A stretch of 64,000 nucleotides of DNA from CAIXSC01 sp046349855 (GTDB taxonomy: Bacteria > Planctomycetota > Planctomycetia > Pirellulales > Pirellulaceae): positions 62,001 to 126,000 of the forward strand of contig JAXMBM010000008.1 of the NCBI GenBank assembly GCA_046349855.1. The letters are read 5' to 3'. The notes below the pieces were generated by a model. The model was not told the origin of the DNA. It did not search any database and saw only the letters and a list, made by a program, of their open reading frames with translations. Within the stretch, counting starts at the first letter, position 1. Each line of letters opens with the position of its first letter. Made by a program: the position numbers and the translations under genes. Positions 18,764-28,069 of this stretch are shown one piece after another.

Positions 18764-19447
18764 TCACGGTGTCACCTGCTGACTCAACTGTACATCCGCC
18801 AGGGGATGAGGCAACGGCGCCGGGGGAATGGTCGAGGCCATTGCCGGGTCTCGTACAACCCATAGCGACACGCGCCGCAGACCGTAGCCGATGAACGGCA
18901 GCGCCAGCACACCCAGCAGTGCTCCCATCGGCCCCAGCGACAGTTGCTGGTAACCCACTTCCACCTGGGTCCGATAGTCGTACGAGAATTCAAACAGGCC
19001 GGTCGAGGTCACCACCGTGACGACCAGGATGATGGTAGTCGACATCATGACGGCCAATGTCAGTGGCAGCAGGAACAGCAGGAACACCGCGCGGCGCGGC
19101 GGGTGCGAAACACCGGCTCGCGACAGGAAACTCACCCCGCCGGCCCACATGCCCATGACTGCCAGTCCCAGAAAACTCAGCATCAGCACGAAGAACCAGA
19201 GGTGCCGCACCCCGACAAACTCGACGCAGTATCCGAGCACGATCTGTACCTGCACGAGCAGCCAGAGGAAGTCGCTCAGCTGAAAGCGGGTGGGGGCTTT
19301 GAGGCGGCCGGCGGCCCGATTGATCGGCCCCAGAATGGCACTCCCCACCGCAGCCGGAACTCCAATGGCCAGCACCAGCAGGACCAGGAACGCGAACAGC
19401 GGCCCGACGGTCGCAATCGATCTCAGCAGTTCTTCGATCCACGCCAT
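18764..19447 (-). CDS. Multi-pass membrane protein
   Basis: A 227-residue protein with about five to six hydrophobic helices (for example VGPLFAFLVLLVLAIGVPAA, LWFFVLMLSFLGLAVMGMWA, LLFLLPLTLAVMMSTTIILV). The start at 19447 has AAGGGAG 9 bases upstream; the longer frame to 19582 adds a non-membrane, Arg/Pro-rich stretch. I recognise no family. Its position 14 bp before the DUF1501 gene suggests a shared transcript. It diverges from rarA. Confidence 0.72.
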   Translation of the reverse strand: MAWIEELLRSIATVGPLFAFLVLLVLAIGVPAAVGSAILGPINRAAGRLKAPTRFQLSDFLWLLVQVQIVLGYCVEFVGVRHLWFFVLMLSFLGLAVMGMWAGGVSFLSRAGVSHPPRRAVFLLFLLPLTLAVMMSTTIILVVTVVTSTGLFEFSYDYRTQVEVGYQQLSLGPMGALLGVLALPFIGYGLRRVSLWVVRDPAMASTIPPAPLPHPLADVQLSQQVTP

Positions 19448-19590
19448 CGCCCGGCTCCCTTCCGCGGCAATTATGGCGCACGGCGTCGGTGCCTGTCGAG
19501 TGCGCGGGTTGTACCCCGTCGGGCGGGACCACCGCCGCTGCCACGGACCGGCCATTGTGACCTCGTGCCGCGGCTGGTCCAATACTCGCC

Positions 19591-20934
19591 ATGACCTCCC
19601 TGTTTGAACAATCCGAGGCGGCCAACCTGCGCCGCGCCCAGCCCCTGGCGGCCCGCATGCGCCCCACGAGGCTCGACGAATTCGTCGGACAACAGCATTT
19701 CCTGGGGCCCGGCAAGCTGCTCCGCCGCCTGCTCCAGGCCGACCGGCTGGCGTCGGTCCTGTTTTATGGTCCCCCCGGCACCGGCAAGACCACCCTGGCC
19801 CGGTTGCTGGCCAGCGAAAGTCGCCGCAAATTCCGCTCGCTCAACGCCGTCACCAGCGGCGTCAAAGAACTCCGCGAAGTGCTCGACGCCGCCCGCGACG
19901 AAGTCGTCACCGGCGGTCCCCGGACCCTGCTGTTCGTCGACGAAATCCATCGATTCAACAAGGCCCAGCAGGATGCCCTGCTGCCGGACGTCGAGGAAGG
20001 GATCGTGACCCTGGTTGGAGCGACGACCTCGAATCCGTTCTTCGCTGTGAACAGCGCCCTGGTAAGCCGCAGCCAGGTCTTTCAATTCGAACCGCTATCG
20101 CCCGATGACATCAAAGCGGTGTTGCGGCGAGCCGCCACGGACCGCACCCGCGGGTTGGGCAACTACCCGATTCACCTGCACGACGACGCGCTCGACTTCC
20201 TGGCATCGGTCTGCGATGGGGACGCCCGCCGCGCCCTGTCCGCGCTCGAGATCGCGGTCCTGTCCTCCACCGAGCGCCCGATCGAATTTACTCGGGAACT
20301 GGCGGCCGAGTCGGTGCAACGGAAAGCGATTCAATACGATCCCACCGGCGACGAGCACTACGATTGCGCCAGTGCGCTCATCAAGAGCATCCGCGGGAGC
20401 GATCCGGATGCGGCCCTGTACTGGCTCGCCCGCATGCTCGAAGCGGGCGAAGAAGTGCGATTTCTCTGCCGGCGACTGGTGATCCTGGCCAGCGAAGACG
20501 TCGGCAATGCGGATCCGCACGCCTTGCCGCTGGCCGTCGCCGCCATGCAGGCCTGCGAGTTCATTGGCCTGCCCGAGTGCCAGCTGACGCTCTCCCAGAC
20601 CGTCTGCTACCTGGCGTGCGCCCCCAAATCCAACGCCGCCACGACCGCGATTGGCGACGCCCGCCGCGAAGTGCGCGAGGGACGCATCGTTCCGGTCCCA
20701 CGGCATCTGCGGGATACCCACTATCGGGGAGCCGAATCCCTGGGGCACGGCACCGGTTACCAGTACTCCCACGACAGCCCCGACGGCATCGCGGCGCAAG
20801 ATTACCTGGGAGTCGAACGAGAATTCTACCGGCCGGTCGAGCGCGGCTTCGAAGCGGAACTCGCCCGCCGTCTCGCCGAGATCCGCCGACGACTCAAAAA
20901 CCCGCCAGCTCCACCCGCTGGATCAATGTCCTGA
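19591..20934 (+). CDS. rarA: Replication-associated recombination ATPase RarA (MgsA)
   Basis: A 447-residue AAA+ ATPase of the RarA/MgsA/WRNIP1 family, acting at stalled replication forks. Walker A is GPPGTGKT (60-67), Walker B is LLFVDEIHRF (113-122), and sensor 1 is VGATTSNPF. The C-terminal clamp-loader-like part (about 240-447) contains DEHYDCASALIKSIRGSDPD and LASEDVGNADP, which are diagnostic for RarA. The length is standard. It stands alone between a divergent membrane protein gene and a convergent secreted-protein gene. Confidence 0.95.
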   Translation: MTSLFEQSEAANLRRAQPLAARMRPTRLDEFVGQQHFLGPGKLLRRLLQADRLASVLFYGPPGTGKTTLARLLASESRRKFRSLNAVTSGVKELREVLDAARDEVVTGGPRTLLFVDEIHRFNKAQQDALLPDVEEGIVTLVGATTSNPFFAVNSALVSRSQVFQFEPLSPDDIKAVLRRAATDRTRGLGNYPIHLHDDALDFLASVCDGDARRALSALEIAVLSSTERPIEFTRELAAESVQRKAIQYDPTGDEHYDCASALIKSIRGSDPDAALYWLARMLEAGEEVRFLCRRLVILASEDVGNADPHALPLAVAAMQACEFIGLPECQLTLSQTVCYLACAPKSNAATTAIGDARREVREGRIVPVPRHLRDTHYRGAESLGHGTGYQYSHDSPDGIAAQDYLGVEREFYRPVERGFEAELARRLAEIRRRLKNPPAPPAGSMS

Positions 20935-20995
20935 AAGCGACATCGTCCGGCAAGAGCGCCGAACAAGACCGCGAACGGCGATTCGTTGGGCGCTC

Positions 20996-22537
20996 CTAGA
21001 ACTCGACGCCGTACTTGATCGACATCTTCTTGCGAATCTCGCCGTTAAGTCGGCTGATTTCCTGGATCATGGGACGCGTGTCGGCGGCCGCCTGATTGAC
21101 GACACCACTCCGGGCCCGCGTCCGCATATTCTCGGTGGCATAGCCATTGGGAACCGAGACCGTCCCCGCATAACCGTAGGGCATCATGCCGCCGCCAAAC
21201 AGCCCCTGACGATAGGTGTAACCCCACACATCGCCAAAGCTGTAGGTGTTGTACTGCGTCTCGACGTTGCGTGCCGCCTGACCGCCGGCTGCCAGTCCGC
21301 GCCGCAGCGACGAGCTGGCCTGTCGCAGCATGTCCGAAGTCTTGGCACCGTAATCCAGCAGTTCCTCGTCGACGTTCACCACAGGCAGCTGATCGATCCG
21401 TGTGGCGTACTTGTCCATCCACAGCGCCAGGTTCCCGTACGTCTTCAGTTCCCGCGAGTCGATCTTGAGGTCGCGCAGCAGGTCACTCACCTTCTTGTAG
21501 TAGGTGCGGGACGATTCGCGAACCAGAGTTTCCTGGGTCACCTGAGGTGCCGTTTCCTGAGGTTCGACCTGCTTGGTCGACACCGCCGCCGGCCGATGGA
21601 CCAGCGTCCCGATGCGGAGAGCACCGCTGTATTCGAGCTGACCTTCGAGCGTCAACTGCCGGCCGCTAACCTTCGCCGTCCAGTCTTCCATTTCATCGAT
21701 CGTGGCGCCATGCCGAGCCATGGCGCGGAGCAGAATGGCTTTGCCGTGCTTGGCCAGCGGAGCGGCATCTTCACCGAAATCGACGCGAATCTTGCCGAAC
21801 ATGCGATCTTTCAGGGTCACACCGAACATCACTCCGCGCACGCTGGCGATGACCTTGGCGATGGCGTCGAGTTGCTCTTCGCTCTCGTCCTTGCCAATCT
21901 CCGAATCGGCCAGCGCTTTGCGGACGTGGTCGTACGAGACGATATCCGACAGGTCGAGAGCCATGATCACCGGCGTCCCGTCGTCTTTGGCGAAGCCGTA
22001 CGCCTCGGTCAGGTAAGGGGAAAGTCCGGGCTTCTTACCGTCCGCGTAGTCCCGGATCCAGCGGCCGACTTTTTGCCGATCCGCCGGCATCATCATGCCA
22101 ACCACCGAATCATCGAAGGGGACGACATAGGCGTCCGTCCGAGTGGCGACGACGGGGGTCGACACGAGCTTGTCCACGACCCCCCCCGTGTACTTGGCAA
22201 TGTCGGCCGCCTGGAGCTCACGATTCATGCGGAACAGCGAGAGTTCCCAGAGCGGCATCATCATCTGGAGGTCGAGATGAGCGGCCAGCAGGCCGGAGTG
22301 AGCCTGGGGCGGCAAGAACGCCAGCCCCGCCTCATACATCTTCTCCCGATTCTTCTCCCACCCCTGCTTCTGAGCGACCGGGCTGGCGAAAATCTTGTCG
22401 CCGTTGACCAATACCAGCACGTTGGCATCGTTGGGGACGCGCCCGACCAGATGCTCAAACTGGGCGAAAGCCGCTGTCGCCGATCCACCAACCACCACGA
22501 GAGCTGCCAAACTCGCGACCAACTGCTTGAAGGACAT
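20996..22537 (-). CDS. Exported hypothetical protein (planctomycete type)
   Basis: A 513-residue protein. The ATG at 22537 has GGGAG upstream and begins a signal peptide (FKQLVASLAALVVVGGSATAAFA); the frame extends another 150 codons upstream without sense. The mature part is alpha/beta with VGRVPNDANVLVLVNGDKIF near its start and a Tyr/Gly-rich tail (FGDVWGYTYRQGLFGGG). I do not recognise the family; similar start motifs occur in planctomycete exported proteins with a DUF3352-like fold, which is a weak analogy. A -35/-10 pair lies about 50 bp upstream. Confidence 0.72.
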   Translation of the reverse strand: MSFKQLVASLAALVVVGGSATAAFAQFEHLVGRVPNDANVLVLVNGDKIFASPVAQKQGWEKNREKMYEAGLAFLPPQAHSGLLAAHLDLQMMMPLWELSLFRMNRELQAADIAKYTGGVVDKLVSTPVVATRTDAYVVPFDDSVVGMMMPADRQKVGRWIRDYADGKKPGLSPYLTEAYGFAKDDGTPVIMALDLSDIVSYDHVRKALADSEIGKDESEEQLDAIAKVIASVRGVMFGVTLKDRMFGKIRVDFGEDAAPLAKHGKAILLRAMARHGATIDEMEDWTAKVSGRQLTLEGQLEYSGALRIGTLVHRPAAVSTKQVEPQETAPQVTQETLVRESSRTYYKKVSDLLRDLKIDSRELKTYGNLALWMDKYATRIDQLPVVNVDEELLDYGAKTSDMLRQASSSLRRGLAAGGQAARNVETQYNTYSFGDVWGYTYRQGLFGGGMMPYGYAGTVSVPNGYATENMRTRARSGVVNQAAADTRPMIQEISRLNGEIRKKMSIKYGVEF

Positions 22538-22583
22538 CACAGACTCCCGGACGAAGAAGGTCACCCATTGAATTTTCCCCCGG

Positions 22584-22613
22584 ATTATACTTGCGCCCCG
22601 GGGGGGCAGGCAA
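22584..22613 (-). promoter_or_regulatory. Sigma-70-like promoter, exported protein gene
   Basis: Reading leftward: TTGCCT (22613-22608), 18 bp, TATAAT (22589-22584). A start near 22577 would give a 40-base leader before the ATG at 22537. Confidence 0.6.
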
Positions 22614-22740
22614 TCGTCGGTCCCGGCCAAACTCGCCGTCGCGATCGGCTGACTCGGCACACGAACCTGCCCGGGCGGCCGACCACCCGCCGTCGGAGTT
22701 CGTCCCGCTGCGGCACGAGCAACCAGCCGCGCAGCCGCCG

Positions 22741-23667
22741 CTACCGCAAGCCGGATTGCAGATCGTGAATGGTCCGGCGAATGACCTGAATGGCCGACTT
22801 CCCCTCTTCGACCAGGTGTTCTTCCCGCACCGACTGCTCCCGGTCCTTCTCGTCTCCCAGGGTTCTCCAGGGTGCCCCCTGGCTCCGCACGGCCGTCGAG
22901 ACCTTGGACTCGAGGCAAGCCAGCTTCTCGTCCATCAACCGGGCCATCACCCGGCTCGCCAGCCGATCGACCAATCCCCCGCACCTCCGCCCGATCGGTG
23001 CGGTGACGGTGAGTTCACTGGTGAAACGCGTGGTCTCGGTCTCGTGGTTTTCGTAAGCATCAACCGACAGGCGAATGTAGGTCGCGCGGTCGATCGGTCC
23101 AATCAACTCGGCCTCCATCGTCAGCCGGTTGTCCGCCAGCCGCGTCAATCGCCGCACGGTGACCTGGTCGGCCACGAACTGGTAACGGAACTCGATGACC
23201 CCCGGAATGGCTCCATCCCGGTTGGCCAGGAAACGACTCACCAGGGCCAGCAGGTCGCGGAGCGGCCGTTCGCCATCCAGAAACGACTGGCCGTCCAGCG
23301 TCAGCTGGATGTCGGCCGGATCAAGTGTGATCTGCTGGATGTCGAAGCCGGCCTCCTGTTCCAATTCCCGAATATGGTCGGCCAGCGAAGTGCGGTTGAT
23401 CCGCGACGCGGCCCGCGCCAGATCGGCCTTGTGGACCAGGTGGCCCGCCAGGTTGAGCAACACCCCGGCGATACGGTACTCCGAGTCGTACACGCGCTGT
23501 CGCGTGACCGTGGCGGCCGCTACCGGACCGGACAGTCCAGCGACCACCGCCACTCCGATCAGTGCCACCAGGACCAGCCGCCCCCCGGAACCACGCCCCG
23601 GGCGAGTGGCCGGAGGGGACGCTGCCGACTCTGACCCGCGCCGCGCTGCAATCACTGCATCAGTCAT
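22741..23667 (-). CDS. Membrane-anchored hypothetical protein
   Basis: A 308-residue protein starting at the ATG at 23667. Residues 28-52 form a membrane anchor or signal (RLVLVALIGVAVVAGLSGPVAA). The rest is soluble with regularly spaced charged residues and a repeated beta-type pattern (DPADIQLTLDGQSFLDG, VADQVTVRRLTRLADNRLTMEAELIGPIDRATYIRLSV is split here only for description). I recognise no family. The longer frame to 23778 adds nothing coherent. It is followed by the exported-protein gene 203 bp later and preceded by the SDR gene region, all leftward. Confidence 0.65.
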   Translation of the reverse strand: MTDAVIAARRGSESAASPPATRPGRGSGGRLVLVALIGVAVVAGLSGPVAAATVTRQRVYDSEYRIAGVLLNLAGHLVHKADLARAASRINRTSLADHIRELEQEAGFDIQQITLDPADIQLTLDGQSFLDGERPLRDLLALVSRFLANRDGAIPGVIEFRYQFVADQVTVRRLTRLADNRLTMEAELIGPIDRATYIRLSVDAYENHETETTRFTSELTVTAPIGRRCGGLVDRLASRVMARLMDEKLACLESKVSTAVRSQGAPWRTLGDEKDREQSVREEHLVEEGKSAIQVIRRTIHDLQSGLR

Positions 23668-23783
23668 GACAGAGGTTCCCGGGATGGATGAGATAGCACC
23701 CCTATAATTGAGGGAGATGATGTCCGCAAGCGCCCGGGGGGGCTGTCGAACTTCGGAATTCGCAATCCTCGCGCTCAATCACT

Positions 23784-24533
23784 TCAGGCGATCAGGTAAC
23801 CGCCGTCCACCGGCAAAATGACTCCGGTGATGAAAGCGGCGTCGGGGGAAGCCAGGAAGCGGGCGGCCCGCGCCACATCCTCGGGCTCTCCCCAACGACC
23901 CAGCGGAGTCCGATCGAGGATGGCTTGCCGGCGCGCCGGATCGCGATACAGAGGTTCGGTCAGCGGAGTGCGGATCCAGCCTGGGGCCAGCGCGTTGACG
24001 CGGATTCCCCGCGGCGCCCAGGCGATGGCCAGCGACTTGGTCAGCTGCACGATTCCTCCCTTGCTCGCGCTGTACCCCGGCACATAGCCACTCCCAAAGA
24101 AACTCAGCATCGACGCCACGTTGATCACGCAGCCGCGGCGCGCGGCCAAGGCTTCGAGCAGGGCGAGCGACACCCGCATCGTGCCACTCAGATTCACCTC
24201 AACCACGCGCTCGAAGTTCGCCGGTTCGAATTCCTGCCCGTCGCGCAGCAGCATGCCGGCGGCGTTGACCAGCACGTCCAGTTGCGGGTGGAGGCTGGCG
24301 AGTCGAGCGATGCCGGCAGGATCGGTCACATCGCAGGCCAGCACGTGCATCCCGGCGAGTTCCGACCGACAGGCCTCGACCTCTTCTTCCGTGCGGCCAA
24401 CCAGCGTGACGTCGCACCCCTCGTCGGCCAGCGCCTTCCCGATCGCCCGCCCAATGCCGCTCGTGCCCCCCGTGACGACCGCGGTGCGCGGAACGGAGTC
24501 CCGGGGCTGCAACTTGTGATCCTCACCCGCCAT
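23784..24533 (-). CDS. SDR-family NAD(P)-dependent oxidoreductase
   Basis: A 249-residue classical short-chain dehydrogenase. The cofactor motif TGGTSGIG is at 21-28, NAAG at 90-93, catalytic Ser141 in INVAS, and Tyr154/Lys158 in YSASK. The end PVDGGYLI is typical. Related enzymes include FabG, gluconate 5-dehydrogenase and 2-deoxy-D-gluconate (KduD) dehydrogenases; YSASKGGIVQLTKSLA and the ending resemble the KduD/Gno group, but the substrate is not certain. It could feed the sugar-acid genes at 26.4-28.9 kb, though it is not in their operon. Confidence 0.88.
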   Translation of the reverse strand: MAGEDHKLQPRDSVPRTAVVTGGTSGIGRAIGKALADEGCDVTLVGRTEEEVEACRSELAGMHVLACDVTDPAGIARLASLHPQLDVLVNAAGMLLRDGQEFEPANFERVVEVNLSGTMRVSLALLEALAARRGCVINVASMLSFFGSGYVPGYSASKGGIVQLTKSLAIAWAPRGIRVNALAPGWIRTPLTEPLYRDPARRQAILDRTPLGRWGEPEDVARAARFLASPDAAFITGVILPVDGGYLIA

Positions 24534-24676
24534 CGCCGGCTCTCCCCGCTCGGCCTGCTCGTCGGACCGATACGCTGTTCACATCGGCCCGCTCGTCGGT
24601 GCGGCAGCGAGCGGTGTGCGGTTTCTCCCAGCTTGCGGATCGAACGGTCCCAGGAATCCGAACCGCGGTCAGCGTC

Positions 24677-26317
24677 TCAGACTTCCTGGTTTTCGTCGAG
24701 CGCAGGCGGGTTGGGCTTTTCGGGCGTTTCCTGCTTCTCGCGCCATGGCTTCTTCTGCTGGTAGCTTTCCAGTTCCTTGCGGAGCTGGTCCTTGGATTCC
24801 CCCTCGCTCAATTCGACCGCCTTCGTGGACCACTTGATGGCCGTTTCAAAGTCCCCCTTCTCCGCGTACCCCGAGGCCAGGGTGCTGAGGATATGCGGCG
24901 CTTTGTAGTCGGTCACTTCGCAGGCCTTGGTCCCGAGCTGGATCGAGCGGGCGGCGTCCCGCAGTTTGTCGTCCGGCGAGGTGGCGAGGACCCAGGCGAG
25001 GTTGTTGAGGATGCCCGAGTTTTCGGGCTGCAGTTCCACCGCTCGATTGAAATCGGCAATCGCCTCGGCGTGCTTCCCCACGTTCAAGTAGGCATCGCCG
25101 CGGGACCGCAGAGCCAGCCAGTTATCCGGGTCATCTTCCAGGATCCTCGTCAGCATCCGGATGGCCTGCCGCGGCCAGCCGCCAGCGACGTAGACCTGGG
25201 CCGCCTGCACTCGCAGCGGCACATTGTCCGGATCTTTCTTCAGCAGTTCGCGCAGGTCACCCAGCGCTTCGGCATACTTCTTTTCATCGACGAACACGGC
25301 GCTCCGCAGCAGCAGAGCCTGAGGCAGGCCGGGCCGCAGCTGCAGAATGCGGTTCAAGTCCTCGCGAGCGGCGGCGAAACGATCCTGTTCCACGAGCAGC
25401 TGCGAGCGCATCAGCAGGGCATTCACGTCGCGCGGCTCGATCTCGATGGCCTTGCTGAGCGCCTTGATGGCGTCGTCCGCCTTTTCCTGGAAAAGGAACA
25501 CTCGGGCGCGGAGCAGATAGGCCAGCGGGACATCGGGCTGCCGTGCCAGTGCCTGGTCGATCTGCCGCAGGGCTTCGTCGTACTTCTTGAGGTTGGTCAG
25601 GGCCTCGGCCAGCGCCAGCCGGGCCATGACGTTGTCGGACTTGCGGCTGAGCAGTTTCTGCAGGTCTTCGACCGCCTTGTCATTGTCCCCCTTGCCGAGA
25701 AAATGCAGGGCCCGCGCCTGCCAGGCGTCGGCGTTGGACGCATCGGCTTCCAGTGCGGCGTCCAGGTCCTTGAGCCGCTGGTCGTCGTCTTCCGACAAAT
25801 CCGCCCGAGCCACCAGGGCCTGGGCCAGCTCGGCCTTTTCCTCCCGGAACAGCCGCACCGCGGCGTCGGCCGATTTGAGTCCTTCCTTGCGGTCGCCACC
25901 CGGGAGGGCGAGCAGCTTGGCGCGGAGCAGATGGATTTCGCCGTTCTCGGCGTCGTGCAGCAGGGCCTTGTCGAGATCACGGACAGCCAGACCGCGGAGC
26001 ACCGGCCAACGCGGATTGGGATGCTGCGTGTCAAAGACCGCTTCCGACAACCGCCGCGCGTGGTCGAACAGCGTCGACGAGATCAGTTGCTTGGCAAACT
26101 TGCGGTTCTCTTCGTCCAGTCCCTGGTCCAATGCCCGTTCGGCATGTTCGACGACCTTTTCCAGATCGGCCAGCGTTTCGGCGTTCAGTTGCAGTTCGGT
26201 GGCCTTGTCCAGCTCGGCCTGACCTTTGTCGGCCGCGCCCACGTTGTTACTGGCCAGTCCGCAGATCCACAGCAGACACAAGCATAAGATCTGTCCGCCG
26301 ACCCTCAGGCGCTTCAT
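24677..26317 (-). CDS. Exported TPR-repeat protein
   Basis: A 546-residue protein with a signal peptide (ILCLCLLWICGLASNNVGA) and an almost continuous array of tetratricopeptide repeats from about residue 90 to 500. Repeat signatures such as ARVFLFQEKADDAIKALSKA and LRSRGDAYLNVGKHAEAIAD recur about every 34 residues. TPR arrays are protein-binding scaffolds, so this is probably a periplasmic adaptor; no partner can be named. GGGAG precedes the ATG at 26317. The gene stands alone between the SDR and the aldehyde dehydrogenase genes. Confidence 0.87.
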   Translation of the reverse strand: MKRLRVGGQILCLCLLWICGLASNNVGAADKGQAELDKATELQLNAETLADLEKVVEHAERALDQGLDEENRKFAKQLISSTLFDHARRLSEAVFDTQHPNPRWPVLRGLAVRDLDKALLHDAENGEIHLLRAKLLALPGGDRKEGLKSADAAVRLFREEKAELAQALVARADLSEDDDQRLKDLDAALEADASNADAWQARALHFLGKGDNDKAVEDLQKLLSRKSDNVMARLALAEALTNLKKYDEALRQIDQALARQPDVPLAYLLRARVFLFQEKADDAIKALSKAIEIEPRDVNALLMRSQLLVEQDRFAAAREDLNRILQLRPGLPQALLLRSAVFVDEKKYAEALGDLRELLKKDPDNVPLRVQAAQVYVAGGWPRQAIRMLTRILEDDPDNWLALRSRGDAYLNVGKHAEAIADFNRAVELQPENSGILNNLAWVLATSPDDKLRDAARSIQLGTKACEVTDYKAPHILSTLASGYAEKGDFETAIKWSTKAVELSEGESKDQLRKELESYQQKKPWREKQETPEKPNPPALDENQEV

Positions 26318-26395
26318 GGTCCGTACTCCCTTACTCGAAAAATACTCGTTCCTCCGCTGAACGGACGCGGTGAGCGGGCCCGGCCCGACTCACGG

Positions 26396-27982
26396 TCACG
26401 AGCGGACGATATCCGCTTGACTCCACTGGCCGTCGATCCACCGCCACATGCGGCCGTTGGGGTTCTTGTCCTGCAGGGCGGCGGGCAGCCGGTGCGGTCG
26501 CACGCCATCATAGCAGTGCAGCGCCGCGAACCGCCGCAGCGCCGCGGGAATTCCCACCGCCGTGAAACCAGGATGGCCCGTGGCCGGAAAGGGGCCGCCA
26601 TGATTCATCGCCGCACTCACCGCCACCCCCGTGGGCATCTTGTCGTTGAGCAGCCGGCCGACGCGCTGCCGCAGCAGCGGCGCCAGCCGATCGTAGGCCT
26701 CGTCGTCGCTCCCTCGGCTATCCGAATAGATGCAGCCCGTGAGGTTGCCTTCGAGCCTTTGGAGAATGGCAGCCGCCTGTTCCACATGGTCGGCCACCAC
26801 GACGAGCGACGCGTTGCCGAAGGCCTCCGTCTGGAACTCCTCGGCCCGATCCAGAAACCGCCGACCATCGACCCGCAGCAGCGTGTTGGCGAAACTGTAG
26901 CCAGCCCCGCCGCCGACCTGATTGCCGACGATCACCTTAGCGCCGGCACTCACCAGCTTGCGGACACTCTCCGCCAACGAGGATTCGACACCCCGCGACA
27001 GCAGCGTCCCCACCGGCGCTCCCTGGAACGCCCCGGCGACCTTCTCGACGAACGTTTCGGTGGTCGGGCCGTTCATCAGGATCAGCAGCCCCGGATTGGT
27101 ACAGAACTGCCCGGTGCCCATGAGGCAGCTGCCGGAGAACTCGGTCACCAGGGCGTCGAGTCGCTCGGTGAGGGCTCCCGGGAGCAAAATCACCGGGTTG
27201 ACGCTCGACAACTCCAGATAGATCGGCTTTCCCGCCTCGTCGGCGACCGCTTTCAGTCGCAGGCCGGCCGAACGGCTCCCCGTATAACCGGTGGCGCCAA
27301 TCCGCGGGTCCGACACCATCCGCTCGCCGTCCCCGTGACTGGTGCGGTAAATCAGCTGGACCGTGGCGGGCGGCAGCTGGTATTCGGACGCCGCCGCATG
27401 CGCTTCCACCGCGAACAGCCGCGTCGTGCCAGGGTGCGACGAATTGGCTTTGGCGATCACCGGACAGCCGGCCGCAATCGCCGCCGCGAAGTCTCCCCCC
27501 GAACAACTCCCGAACGCGAACGGGAAGTTATTGGGACCGAACACCACGACCGGTCCGAGGGGGGCAAGACAGGAGCGGATGTTGGCGGCCGAGTCGATGG
27601 TGGCCTGGGCCCACGAACCTTCGCGGGCGGCGGCGGCTGCCTGGCGCAACTGGGACGTCGTGCGCGGCAATTCGGCGTCGGCCAGGCGCGGCGACTTGGG
27701 CAAGCCTGTCTCGGCGTGCGCCAGCTCCACCAGTTCGTCCTTCCGCGCCTCGATCCGTTCGGCGAAGCGGTCGAGGAACGCGGCCAGCTGGTCGGCGGGG
27801 AGTGCCCGTAACTGTTCGGCCGCCTCGCTCGCGCTGTCCAGCGCTTCGGTGCAGTCGGTCCAGCTGCTTACCGGGTATTCGTCGGGCAAGGCTTCCTTGG
27901 TACGCGGATTGTCCACACGAAACGTACCGGTGGCACGTCCGGCGCGCCACTTACCCGAAATGAGGACCTGCTGGAGCGACAT
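26396..27982 (-). CDS. Aldehyde dehydrogenase, alpha-ketoglutaric semialdehyde type
   Basis: A 528-residue NAD(P)-dependent aldehyde dehydrogenase. Catalytic residues are Asn152 (FGPNNFPFAFG), Lys178 (AKAN), Glu257 (LELSS) and Cys294 (GTGQFCTNPG). The SxxxNFPF context and NSSHPGT are typical of 2,5-dioxovalerate (alpha-ketoglutaric semialdehyde) dehydrogenases, which oxidise the last intermediate of non-phosphorylative pentose or sugar-acid routes to 2-oxoglutarate. The gene follows a FAH-family dehydratase gene on the same strand (87-bp gap), which supports this reading. No good ribosome site is seen before the ATG at 27982. Confidence 0.87.
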   Translation of the reverse strand: MSLQQVLISGKWRAGRATGTFRVDNPRTKEALPDEYPVSSWTDCTEALDSASEAAEQLRALPADQLAAFLDRFAERIEARKDELVELAHAETGLPKSPRLADAELPRTTSQLRQAAAAAREGSWAQATIDSAANIRSCLAPLGPVVVFGPNNFPFAFGSCSGGDFAAAIAAGCPVIAKANSSHPGTTRLFAVEAHAAASEYQLPPATVQLIYRTSHGDGERMVSDPRIGATGYTGSRSAGLRLKAVADEAGKPIYLELSSVNPVILLPGALTERLDALVTEFSGSCLMGTGQFCTNPGLLILMNGPTTETFVEKVAGAFQGAPVGTLLSRGVESSLAESVRKLVSAGAKVIVGNQVGGGAGYSFANTLLRVDGRRFLDRAEEFQTEAFGNASLVVVADHVEQAAAILQRLEGNLTGCIYSDSRGSDDEAYDRLAPLLRQRVGRLLNDKMPTGVAVSAAMNHGGPFPATGHPGFTAVGIPAALRRFAALHCYDGVRPHRLPAALQDKNPNGRMWRWIDGQWSQADIVRS

Positions 27983-28069
27983 GATGACTGGTGATGGGTG
28001 CGGCGGTGAAGGGGGATGAGGGGGGGCCGGCAGGGACTGCGGCGTGGTGGCCCGCAGCGTGCCGCGAGA